From Candidatus Tanganyikabacteria bacterium (GTDB taxonomy: Bacteria; Cyanobacteriota; Sericytochromatia; S15B-MN24; VGJW01), in contig VGJW01000003.1 of NCBI GenBank assembly GCA_016867265.1, positions 141,364-205,363 on the forward strand: a stretch of 64,000 nucleotides of DNA, read 5' to 3'. Below the pieces are notes generated by a model. It made no database searches. It worked only from the letters and a program-made list of their open reading frames with translations, and was not told the DNA's origin. This document shows positions 24,640 through 33,700 of this stretch, piece after piece (position 1 is the stretch's first letter; every line of letters starts with the position of its first letter). Both the position numbers and the translations under genes were made by a program.

Positions 24640-25776
24640 TCACTTCCGGACCTCGATGTCGACGGTTGCCGTCAAGGGCGGCACGCCCACGACAAAGCTG
24701 CCGAACCCTTCCTTCAGGCATCCCTTGTAGGCATCCACGACGGACACGCTCTGGGTGAGCGCGTCCACGGCCTCGAGGCTGAAGAATTCGTCATCGCCGC
24801 AATCCACTTGCACCGGAACCTCGTCATAGACCGGGCGCCCACCCGTCAGTCCGTTGGGCGGACGCGTGACGGGCTGTCCCGAGGCATTCAGGAACGAGAC
24901 GGCAAAGGTGGGCTTGTCGTCTGGACCCATGATCAGCAGTCTGGGCAAGACGGATACGGACGCGATGACCTCGATGGTTTCGCTCAGCGTTGCGCTCTGG
25001 CCGTCTATCGTCAGGACCAGAGGACCGCCCGTCGCGTCTGCCGGCACCCGGAACGACAAGGTGTTGTCCGAGGCCCTGCCCAGCGGTGGCTCGCCGGGCA
25101 GCCCCACGAGCGCATCGCCCTCGATTGCGCGATTCCCTAGTTTCAGGCTGAAGCTGGCGCCCCGGGTGGCACCGAAGCCATCGCCATCCAGCGTGACGAC
25201 CTCTCCTCTGAAAGCGGTCACGGGGTTGGCGCGCCGCAGCGCAAGAGGCTGATCGGGAGGGGCGAGGGTCACGAGCGCGCGCCCTCGGGTGTTGGGCAGG
25301 AGATGGACGCGGGTGCTGCCTGCCACGACGAGCTCGCGCAGCGTGTTGCGTCCCTCGACGAACAGGGTCCAGTTGCCCGGCCTGAGACCGTAGAAGGTGG
25401 CTTGACCGACCGAACCGACAAGTCTCGGGATGGTTCGACGCTCGGTCGGCAGATCGTTGGTATCCGGGACAAGGCGACAAGCCAGTTCCCGGACTCCCTC
25501 GGGGATGACCTGGGTGCTGCGTGCGGTTGGCCAGCGCACCGAGAGCGTCAGGCTGGCCGCCGGCAAGACGTTTTGTGAATGGCCTTCAGGGACCCCTGTC
25601 CTATCGCGGAAAGGTCGCTCGCCAACAGGATCTGATCCCAAGGCCGCTGGGGCACCAGAGAGCTGGCAGGCTGTCGTCAGCACGGCGGCGAGGCTGCAAG
25701 CCACGACGACCCTCCCCCTCAATCCCTTCCCCGAGGAAGACCGGGGTGGGAGGGAGCTCAGGGAGGAGGGGGTCAT
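24640..25776 (-). CDS. Lipoprotein with shared RWPxxxxTQVIP domain and IPT/TIG-like region
   Basis: The 378-residue protein starts with a long basic n-region, then RVVVACSLAAVLTTAC (C37; weak lipobox LTTAC). Residues about 75-170 carry the shared domain: LTLSVRWPTARSTQVIP (76-92), FYGLRPGNWTLFVEG and RVHLLPNTRGRALVTL. An IPT/TIG-like sandwich follows (RANPVTAFRGEVVTLDGDGF, then NTLSFRVPADATGGPLVLTI). The C-terminal 100 residues (FAVSFLNASGQPVTRPPNGL to TATVDIEVRK) look like another beta domain containing two cysteines (CGDD, YKGC). The stop lies 9 nt after the preceding gene in transcription order. Probably a surface structural protein; no enzyme motif. Confidence 0.85.
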   Translation of the reverse strand: MTPSSLSSLPPRSSSGKGLRGRVVVACSLAAVLTTACQLSGAPAALGSDPVGERPFRDRTGVPEGHSQNVLPAASLTLSVRWPTARSTQVIPEGVRELACRLVPDTNDLPTERRTIPRLVGSVGQATFYGLRPGNWTLFVEGRNTLRELVVAGSTRVHLLPNTRGRALVTLAPPDQPLALRRANPVTAFRGEVVTLDGDGFGATRGASFSLKLGNRAIEGDALVGLPGEPPLGRASDNTLSFRVPADATGGPLVLTIDGQSATLSETIEVIASVSVLPRLLIMGPDDKPTFAVSFLNASGQPVTRPPNGLTGGRPVYDEVPVQVDCGDDEFFSLEAVDALTQSVSVVDAYKGCLKEGFGSFVVGVPPLTATVDIEVRK

Positions 25777-25785
25777 GGACGCTGT

Positions 25786-27114
25786 TTAGGGTGTGATGGT
25801 GACGGTCGCCGAGGCTCTCAGGCTCGAGAAGCCGAACTCGACGACTTCGGCACTGCCGGTCGACACACCGATGAACTTGCTCGTGTAGGGCGTGCCGGGC
25901 GGGACCGTGGCGCCCGGTGAGGGGACGACCGTAGGCGTCTGGACGTCGTAGGGCGAGATGAGATAGCCGCCCGAGACAGGGTCCAGGAAGCTCTTGCCGT
26001 AGACGGGTGCCTTGGAATCAATTAGCTCCCATCCCAGATCGTTGCCCTTGAACTGGTAGACCTTCTCGTAGGCCTGGGCGGCATAACGCTCGACACTGAC
26101 CGAGTCCGAACCAGCACCCATCCGGAAGGCCGGCGCTCCGGCCTTGCCACGGTAGAGAGAAAGGTCAATTTCATCCGCACCGCTGAAGGCCTTGCCGATG
26201 AAGACGATGTCGAAGCTCGAACTTGCCGCCAGCGAAGTGGTGGCCTGGGGCGCCGCCGACTTCGACAGGCTCGCGGTTTGCGGCGTGATCGTCACGCGGT
26301 CGACGCGTGTTGCCGTGTTGGCGCTGCACTTCGTGACGCCGCTGATGGCCACGCAGAGGGGTTCGTTCTTCGACAGGTCCCCCGGAACCTTGACGGACAG
26401 CAAGCCCTTGCCATCGCCCAACTCGATGAAGCTGCGGTTGGCGCCACTGATGGGCACACCTTGGTTGTCGTTGCCGAAGAAGACGGACATGCCACCGGCG
26501 GCGTCCTGGCCAACGCCGTCAAGGCGAACGTTGACGGTATCCCCGAGGGTGACGAGTTCGGCGCTCAGTTTGCCCACCTCGTGGATGATCGTCGGGATGA
26601 GGTTGAGCGAGACCTTCGTGTTGACATTGGGGGCGACTGTAAAGGTCGTCGAACCCGATGCCACGACCACCGAATCGGTCGACACGGCCATGTTGACGGT
26701 GTCGTAGCGCGTGTACGCCAGGACCGTCATCTTCGCAGAGCCGATGGCAACCTGATCAAAGACAATGGAGGATGTGGCTTCCCCAACCTTGCGTATGGCT
26801 GTCTTGGTCAGCGAAACACTGGGGGAGCCGGCCTCGAGGGTGAAGGCCAGGGCATTCGTGATGTCCGGAATGACTTGAACCTGCCTGTCCGGCCACCGGA
26901 TCTCGAAGGCAACGCGGCCGGAAGCGAGGTTGGTCGGTGACGCGATGGCTGCCAAGTCAGGAAGCGGTGCCGCACTCTGGGGGTTCGACTCCGGGGTCGG
27001 TGGCTTCACGCTCTCGGGTGTCGCCACGCAGGCCCCAATCAGCAGGGTGGCGGCGAGCGAAAGACCACCGGCGACGACGTGCTTGAGCAGCAGACGATGG
27101 GGGGTGCGCGACAT
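25786..27114 (-). CDS. Lipoprotein with shared RWPDRQVQVIP domain
   Basis: I choose ATG 27114 (GGGAG 11 nt upstream) over ATG 27132, which directly abuts the upstream stop. The 442-residue protein starts MSRTPHRLLLKHVVAGGLSL and has a clear lipobox LIGAC (C29). Residues about 68-172 carry the shared domain: RVAFEIRWPDRQVQVIPDIT (67-86), FDQVAIGSAKMTVLAYTRYD and VAPNVNTKVSLNLIP. Next come an IPT-like stretch (LSAELVTLGDTVNVRLDGVG, CVAISGVTKC with two cysteines) and a C-terminal half including FDIVFIGKAFSGADEIDLSL and FGFSSLRASATVTITP. It is probably exported and lipid-anchored. Third gene of the operon. Confidence 0.85.
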   Translation of the reverse strand: MSRTPHRLLLKHVVAGGLSLAATLLIGACVATPESVKPPTPESNPQSAAPLPDLAAIASPTNLASGRVAFEIRWPDRQVQVIPDITNALAFTLEAGSPSVSLTKTAIRKVGEATSSIVFDQVAIGSAKMTVLAYTRYDTVNMAVSTDSVVVASGSTTFTVAPNVNTKVSLNLIPTIIHEVGKLSAELVTLGDTVNVRLDGVGQDAAGGMSVFFGNDNQGVPISGANRSFIELGDGKGLLSVKVPGDLSKNEPLCVAISGVTKCSANTATRVDRVTITPQTASLSKSAAPQATTSLAASSSFDIVFIGKAFSGADEIDLSLYRGKAGAPAFRMGAGSDSVSVERYAAQAYEKVYQFKGNDLGWELIDSKAPVYGKSFLDPVSGGYLISPYDVQTPTVVPSPGATVPPGTPYTSKFIGVSTGSAEVVEFGFSSLRASATVTITP

Positions 27115-27132
27115 GGCCTGATTGACTCCCAT

Positions 27133-27900
27133 CTACCGCACCTCGACCGTGACCCGGCCCTCGCCGGAGACTTCGATGGCGAAGGTGCGCGTCAGGAACT
27201 TGTCCACGGCACCCACTGTTTCGGAAGGATCCAACGACGTCATGACAAGGGTGGTCTTGCCCGGTTTCTTGCCCGTAAGGCGCCAGAACTTGGTGGCGCC
27301 ACCAAACGGCAGGGGCTTGGATTGCTCGACCACGGTCACGATGCTGGTGTCATTGGAGACGACCGTCAAGTCCTTCGTTACCTTGCCGGGGTCTGTGTAG
27401 ATAACCTTGGGTTCGATATCCAGTTCCCAGCCTGGCTGGAGCGGTTCGTTGCCTGAGCCCGGATCGACCGAGAGGGTCGCGGGCTCGGCAAGAGGTTCGG
27501 TCTTGCCCAGCGCCGACAGGGTGATGGCGGTGACCAGCACGGAGGCGACGGGGATGGTGGTCGGCGCCACCGTCGGACTTGGCGCAAAAGTCGGGCGCGG
27601 GGACGGGGTCGGCGTGGGCGCCGACGTGGGGAAGGTCGTGCCCGTTCCCGGCCTGGGTGTGACGAGTCCGCCGGCTGACCCGCCTGGAGCTGCCGTAGGT
27701 GCCGTGCCGCTGCCAACTTGGCCCCCGATCCCCGCCGCCGTCGGGCTGGGTGTAGGCCGGGGAACCGCGTTCCGAGCCGGCGCGGCCGTCGGGTCAACCG
27801 TCGGAAGCCCGGTCGTGCTGGCATCGGCGCAAGCGGCCAGCAGCACCAAGCCTACGGCGGAGTGCCGCACGGTCCGTCGCAGGAAGGATTGTCGGGGCAT
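27133..27900 (-). CDS. Lipoprotein with Pro/Thr-rich linker and small beta domain
   Basis: The 255-residue protein starts MPRQSFLRRTVRHSAVGLVLLAAC with lipobox LAAC. Residues about 30-115 are low complexity (PTAAPARNAVPRPTPSPTAA; then PTPTPSPRPTFAPSPTVAPT). The C-terminal 135 residues look like a bacterial Ig-like (Big_2-type) domain: EPLQPGWELDIEPKVIYTDP, LTVVSNDTSIVTVVEQ, GKKPGKTTLVMTSLDPS and FAIEVSGEGRVTVEVR. This has the same lipid anchor, linker and short domain plan as the 182- and 211-residue neighbours. It directly precedes the 442-residue lipoprotein gene, with no gap at the longer start. Confidence 0.82.
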   Translation of the reverse strand: MPRQSFLRRTVRHSAVGLVLLAACADASTTGLPTVDPTAAPARNAVPRPTPSPTAAGIGGQVGSGTAPTAAPGGSAGGLVTPRPGTGTTFPTSAPTPTPSPRPTFAPSPTVAPTTIPVASVLVTAITLSALGKTEPLAEPATLSVDPGSGNEPLQPGWELDIEPKVIYTDPGKVTKDLTVVSNDTSIVTVVEQSKPLPFGGATKFWRLTGKKPGKTTLVMTSLDPSETVGAVDKFLTRTFAIEVSGEGRVTVEVR

Positions 27901-27923
27901 GGGTTGAAGGCAAGTCCTGTATG

Positions 27924-27950
27924 TGGCGGGGGGGCAAGGCCCCCCCGCTG
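27924..27950 (-). terminator. GC-rich hairpin between operon genes
   Basis: GCGGGGGGG (27926-27934) pairs with a run of C residues ending GC (27940-27948) around a 5-nt loop. No T run follows in either direction. It lies 7 nt beyond the stop of the 819-residue gene, so it may partly terminate or protect the transcript, lowering expression of the seven genes that follow. Confidence 0.5.
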
Positions 27951-27954
27951 TGGG

Positions 27955-30414
27955 TCAGTTCATCGAGGTGTACTGGACGGAGTTGGTGTTGCCACACCAG
28001 CCACCGATCTTGTACACGAACCGGCCGCAGGTAACCGTGGTTCCGCCGCCGCCGAAGTCGACATTGGCGTTGCCGTAGTAGGGCCAGCAGCCCCCTGCAT
28101 TCTGCGGTGCGTTGCCGTCCGCCGTGAGCGTCGACCGCCGGACCTCGGTGCCACCGCACCAGGGACCGAGCATGTACAGATATTGGCCGGCGGCGAAGGC
28201 ACAAGCACCGTAGTTGCCGCAGAATGCGCCGCCGCCCGTCTGGTTCCAGCCGCCGTTGGGCGTGCCGTCGTCGTTGATGTTCAGGTACGAGGTGTAGTTG
28301 TACGTGAGCCACCACAGGCGATTACCTACGAAGACAATGGGCGTCTCGGCATTGCCGGTGTAGGGACCGGTCTGCCAGCCACCGGAGTAGCTGTCGTTCG
28401 CGGGGTTGTAGGTCTTGTAGAAGAACGGTGTGCTGCAGTAACCGGCCATGCCGTAGACACCGCGACCGCTGCCCACCGAGCTGAGCTCGGACGCGCACCA
28501 GCGGATGTCATCCCGGCTGTTGCCGTTCCACTGGCCCCAGCCACTTCCGGCATTGCCTTCGATGTCGAAGCTGAGGTAGCCCGCGGCGCTGCTGCCTTCA
28601 TCCTGGAAGACGTAGAAGCGCTTGCCTACCCAGTTGTCGAAGGTGCCGGCCATGTCCTGCTGACGCAGGGCCCAGCTGTAGTTGCCCGCGAACTGCAGGC
28701 CCGAGGCCGGACCTCCGTCGTTGTTCAGGTCGAAGTAGTATACGGTGTTCTGCTCGGCGGGCAGGATGTAGAAACGCTTGCCCGACCAGAAGCCGGCATT
28801 CATGTTGCCGCCGCCGTGACCGCCTGAGACATACGCCCAGTTCGAGTTGTTGAGGTTGCCGTCGATGGTCGCCACCGTCGAGTCCGCCTGGGCACCCGAA
28901 GCAAGGCGCACGGATACCGCCGTCGCGTTGCTTGCCCCGATGGCGGAGGGCACCCGGCAACGGATGGTGGTGTTGGTCCAGTACTGAATCATGGCCGCCT
29001 TATTGCCTATCGTGACCGAGCCCAGCGCCGTGCCGAACTTGTCACCCTTGATCTGGACGTAGCCATGGGAACCGACGCTACGTGGGTAGATCTCGGAAAT
29101 CGTGACGGAGTTGTCGATCATCGTCAGGGGGTAGGGGTCGGACAGCCCATTGGGGTTGTAGAGGTAGACCGGCCCCGAGGTGGCATCGGCAGGAACCTTG
29201 AGGTACAGCGACCTCGACCCGCTGATTCTCGTGTCGTAGGTCGACACCGAGGCCGTCGCCACCTTGCCGCTGCTCAACGGGAACGCCTTGCCCGTTGCCT
29301 TGTCCAGCATCGTGAAGTAGACCTCGTTCTTCGCGATGTTGGCACCGGTCATGAAGCCGTAGCCCGAAATCTTGCAGTACTCGTCGAACTTGACCGGCAG
29401 GCTGCTGTTCAAAGGGTAGCGCTCGATATTCAATATGTTGACGTTGACGCCAGGAGGCACCTGAAAGTCGACCTCGGCGGCCTTGCCCAGCGATTCGATA
29501 CGAAGCTTGCCGGACGCCGCCGTCGCGGGGACGAGCACCGTGACCATGTTGGGACGGACACTGACAGGCGTCTGCGGGGGAGCCGAAGACCCGCCGAAGC
29601 GTACGACGGTTCCTCCGGGATAGGATGCGAAGCCCGTGCCGTTGATGGTCACGAGCGTGCCGGGCCCCCCCGATGTGGGTGAGATTCCCGATATGGTCAC
29701 GGCGCCGGTCGTTGGAAGGTTGCCAATGGGTTCCATGCCGGCCAGCAGGTAGTTCTTGACGGCCAGCGCGATGTCCTGGATTTCGGCGGCAGCCACGGCG
29801 CCCACGCTGGCTGCGCTGAGCTGGACGCTGCTCGAGGTGACGGCCACCTTGCCGATCGAATCCGCCACGTTGATGCGGCCTTGGCCCACCAGGATGGCAA
29901 GGGCCGTGGTGAGCTGATTGATGACGATGCCACCGCCCACCGTGCCGTTGCTGATGGACTTCCAGCCGCCTGCCGTCGCATCCCACTGCACGATGGTGCG
30001 CATACGCAGGATGGGCGAGCCCGGAGCCGAGCTGACGGCCTTCGCCGCCTCGAGGTAGTAATAGCGGCCATCCGGGGGCGCGGCGCCACCCTGGTAGGTC
30101 AAGGTGAAGCCGCCGGAGTTGTCGCTCAGGCCCGAGCCCACGGGCTGGCCGGTCGACAGGTCGATCAGCGAGATGGTGGCCTGACTGGCGATCGAGGCCA
30201 GCTGGGCGTCCGTCAGTTGCTGATTTTGGCTGCTGAGCGACCCGGGCTCGCGCACGGACCCATAGATGACGAATCGTGCCGGGTCCCATCCTTCGGATGC
30301 CTCAGCCCCGGCCGCCCGCTCCGGATTCGTGCCGGCGACGCGCCCCGGCAACGACGAACAACCCACGGCCAGAATGATAGCCGATGACAGTCCCCACCTC
30401 TTCCACGCGTTCAT
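27955..30414 (-). CDS. Large lipoprotein with IPT/TIG domains and a repeat-built C-terminal propeller-like region
   Basis: ATG 30414 opens an 819-residue protein starting MNAWKRWGLSSAIILAVGC (lipobox AVGC). Residues about 46-130 resemble a carboxypeptidase-regulatory-like domain (ISLIDLSTGQPVGSGLSDNS). Residues 236-320 are an IPT/TIG domain (GAVTISGISPTSGGPGTLVT, INGTGFASYPGG), and similar sandwiches occupy about 325-430 and 431-525 (VTISEIYPRSVGSHGYVQIK). From about 525 to the end there are roughly six Trp/Gly-rich units of about 45-50 residues, such as FWSGKRFYILPAEQ, WVGKRFYVFQDEG, FVGNRLWWLTYNYTSY, FAAGQYLYMLGPWCGG and TCGRFVYKIGGWCG. They suggest a six-bladed propeller with disulfides. 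It is probably a surface-exposed binding protein and is the promoter-proximal gene of the operon. Confidence 0.88.
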   Translation of the reverse strand: MNAWKRWGLSSAIILAVGCSSLPGRVAGTNPERAAGAEASEGWDPARFVIYGSVREPGSLSSQNQQLTDAQLASIASQATISLIDLSTGQPVGSGLSDNSGGFTLTYQGGAAPPDGRYYYLEAAKAVSSAPGSPILRMRTIVQWDATAGGWKSISNGTVGGGIVINQLTTALAILVGQGRINVADSIGKVAVTSSSVQLSAASVGAVAAAEIQDIALAVKNYLLAGMEPIGNLPTTGAVTISGISPTSGGPGTLVTINGTGFASYPGGTVVRFGGSSAPPQTPVSVRPNMVTVLVPATAASGKLRIESLGKAAEVDFQVPPGVNVNILNIERYPLNSSLPVKFDEYCKISGYGFMTGANIAKNEVYFTMLDKATGKAFPLSSGKVATASVSTYDTRISGSRSLYLKVPADATSGPVYLYNPNGLSDPYPLTMIDNSVTISEIYPRSVGSHGYVQIKGDKFGTALGSVTIGNKAAMIQYWTNTTIRCRVPSAIGASNATAVSVRLASGAQADSTVATIDGNLNNSNWAYVSGGHGGGNMNAGFWSGKRFYILPAEQNTVYYFDLNNDGGPASGLQFAGNYSWALRQQDMAGTFDNWVGKRFYVFQDEGSSAAGYLSFDIEGNAGSGWGQWNGNSRDDIRWCASELSSVGSGRGVYGMAGYCSTPFFYKTYNPANDSYSGGWQTGPYTGNAETPIVFVGNRLWWLTYNYTSYLNINDDGTPNGGWNQTGGGAFCGNYGACAFAAGQYLYMLGPWCGGTEVRRSTLTADGNAPQNAGGCWPYYGNANVDFGGGGTTVTCGRFVYKIGGWCGNTNSVQYTSMN

Positions 30415-30720
30415 CTTGGGTGCGCCCTTTCAGTCAGGTATGCGACTTGTCCGGACAGGTTGCTTACCATGGGGCCCGTACCCGGCTTTTTCGGGACTCT
30501 AACGGTTTCGGAAAGGCATTATTTGCCGGCTCGGAGGCGGTCTTGACCCTTTGCCTCTGCCGGCCTACAATGGTTGACCCTGGGTCTGTGCCCGGCGGTG
30601 TGCGGGTCGTGGCCATTGGTGTCGCGGGTCCGGGTTTATGAGAGACGATTCGGGTCGGCGGACCTCCCTTCCATCGTGCAGGTGGCGGGCCGGCGCCCGT
30701 GAAGCCAGTAAGGAGCGCGG
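30415..30720. other. Divergent intergenic region between the lipoprotein operon and rpoC
   Basis: These 306 nt hold no gene. The rpoC promoter lies at 30543-30571, leaving a leader of about 140 nt in which I see no clear riboswitch or hairpin. I could not pick a convincing minus-strand promoter for the lipoprotein operon; it must lie within about 30415-30540. Confidence 0.6.
30543..30571 (+). promoter_or_regulatory. Sigma-70-type promoter of rpoC
   Basis: TTGACC (30543-30548), a 17-nt spacer and TACAAT (30566-30571) form a near-consensus promoter 150 nt upstream of the rpoC ATG. rpoC therefore does not depend on rpoB readthrough. Confidence 0.78.
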
Positions 30721-33700
30721 ATGAGTTCCCGGTTTGACTACATCAAGGTCGGTATCGCCTCCCCGGAGCGGATCCTCAGTTGGTCCCGGGGTGAGGTCAC
30801 CAAGCCGGAGACCATCAACTACCGCACGCTCAAGCCGGAAAAGGACGGCCTTTTCTGCGAGAAGATCTTTGGCCCCGCCAAGGATTGGGAGTGCCATTGC
30901 GGCAAGTACAAGCGTGTCCGCCACAAGGGCATCATCTGCGAGCGCTGCGGCGTCGAGGTCACGGACTCCAAGGTCCGGCGCTACCGCATGGGTCACATCC
31001 AGCTGGCCGCGCCCGTCGTGCACATCTGGTACCTCAAGGGTATCCCGTCGTACCTTTCCCAGTTGCTCGACATCCCGCTGAAGAATCTCGAGAACGTCGT
31101 TTACTTCAACGAGTACATCGTCCTTGATCCCGGCACGGGGGCCATCGACGGCAAGGCCCTCGAGTATGGACAGACCATCAATGAGGACCAGTACGAAGAG
31201 TTCGAGTCCAAGGAGGCCGTCTTCACGGCCAAGATGGGCGCCGAAGCCATCAAGGAACTGCTGGATCGCCTGGACCTGCAGGCCGAGCGGGACAAGCTCA
31301 CGGTCGATGCCGAGTCGACCAGCGAGACCAAGCGCCTGAAGGCGATCAAGCGCCTGCGTGTCGTCGATTCGTTCCTGTCGGCCGGTGCGCGCCCGGCATG
31401 GATGGTCCTGGACGTCATTCCCGTCATCCCGCCCGATCTGCGTCCCATGGTGCAGCTCGATGGCGGCCGTTTCGCCACGTCGGACCTGAACGACCTGTAT
31501 CGTCGCGTCATCAACCGCAACAATCGCTTGCGCCGCCTCAAGGACATGGGCGCGCCGGACATCATCGTTCGGAACGAGAAGCGCATGCTGCAGGAAGCCG
31601 TCGACGCGCTCATTGACAACGGCCGTCGTGGTCGTGCGGTCGTGGGCCCCAGCCAGCGCGCCCTCAAGAGCCTGTCGGACATCATCGAAGGCAAGCAGGG
31701 GCGCTTCCGTCAGAACCTGCTGGGCAAGCGCGTCGACTACTCGGGTCGTTCTGTCATCGTCGTCGGTCCCAACCTCAAGCTGCACCAGTGCGGTTTGCCC
31801 AAGGAAATGGCGCTCGAGCTCTTCAAGCCATTCGTCATGAACAAGCTGGTCGAGCGGGGCATCGTCCAGAACATCAAGTCCGCCAAGAAGAAGATCGAGC
31901 GCGGCGAAACCATCGTGTGGGACATCCTCGAGGAAGTCATCCGCAACCACCCGGTCCTGCTGAACCGCGCCCCGACGCTTCATCGCCTGGGCATCCAGGC
32001 CTTCGAGCCCCTGCTGGTCGAGGGTCGCGCCATCCAGATTCATCCGTTGGTCTGTACGGCGTTCAATGCCGACTTCGACGGTGACCAGATGGCCGTCCAC
32101 GTGCCCCTCTCGGTCGAGGCCCAGACCGAAGCCCGTCTGCTGATGCTGGCTTCCAACAACGTCCTCTCGCCGGCAACGGGCAAGCCGATCATCACGCCGA
32201 CACAGGACATGGTTCTCGGTTGCTTCTACCTGACGGTCGAGAATCCTCGGGCGGATCGCGGCAAGGGTCTGCGCTTCAAGAACTTCTCCGACGTCCTGTC
32301 GGCCTTCGCCGAGGGGCGTGACAAGCGTGATACCCATGCGGTGCTCGATCTTCACGCCAAGGTGGTGGTCCGCTTCGAAGGCGCAAGGGAAGAGGACGCC
32401 GTCGATGCCGACGAGATCGCCGCGGGTGTCTATGACGAGCCCGAGGCGCGTGCGTGGTTGGCCAAGGGCTTGCGTGACGGACGCGTCATGGTGACGACGG
32501 CCGGCCGCATCATCCTGAACGAGGTCCTGCCGGAGGAGTTCCCGTTCCTCAACAAGGTCATCGACAAGAAGGGCCTCGAGCGGATCATCCAGCGGGCCTT
32601 CTCGCAGATTGGTTCGTCCCGCGCCGCGCATCTGGCCAACGAGCTCAAGGGCCTGGGCTTCAAGTACGCGACCCGAGCGGGCGTCTCCATCGCCATCGAC
32701 GATCTGATGATCCCGAAGGCCAAGAAGGAGTTGCTCAAGGTCGCGGAAGCCGACATTGAAACAGCACAGCGTGACTTCTTCGCGGGCGAGATTACCGAGG
32801 TCGAGCGCTATACCAAGGTCATCGACACTTGGGCACGGGTCACCGAGCAGCTCAAGGGCAAGGTGAAGGAAGAGTACGACCGCTTGAACTCGGTCTACAT
32901 GATGGCCTTCTCCGGCGCACGAGGAAACATCACTCAGGTGAGTCAGTTGGTCTGCATGCGCGGCCTGATGGCTGACCCGTCGGGCCGCATCATCGACTTG
33001 CCCATCAAGTCGAACTTCCGTGAGGGCCTGAACCAGACGGAGTACATCATTTCGTCCTACGGCGCCCGCAAGGGGTTGGTCGACACCGCACTCCGCACCG
33101 CCGACTCCGGCTACTTGACCCGTCGTCTTGCGGACGTGGCGCAGGATGTCATCGTTCGCGACGAGGATTGCGGCACGCGTCGCGGGCTGGAACTGCGGGC
33201 GATCGTCGAAGGCGATCGTGTCATCGTACCTTTGGCTGACCGCGTGGTGGGCCGGGTGGTTGCAGCCGACGTCCTCGACGCCGAAGGTCGGGTCATCTTC
33301 GAGCGTGGGCACCTCCTGGGCTTCGAGGATGCTGACCGCATCGCATCTGAGGGCATCACCAGCATCCAGGTCCGCTCACCGCTCACGTGCGAGAGCCCTC
33401 GTGGCGTCTGCCGTCACTGCTACGGCTGGTCGCTGACCAACCACCAGCTCGTGGACATCGGCGAGGCTGTCGGCATCATCGCGGCGCAGTCCATCGGTGA
33501 GCCTGGTACCCAGCTCACGATGCGGACCTTCCACACGGGCGGCGTCTTCACGGCCGAGGCGACCACGCTGGTCGAGCGTGCCTCCAAGGCCGGCAAGGTC
33601 CGGATCCCGGAGCCTTTCGAGACCCGCGAGTTCCGGACGCGACATGGCAAGCGAGTCATGGTGACGGAGCGGGAGGGGGTCATCGAAATCGTTTCCGGAT

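Noticed and set aside
30415..30720. Riboswitch or rRNA remnant in the rpoC leader
   Set aside because: No conserved aptamer core or strong stem set could be identified by eye; only the promoter is supported.
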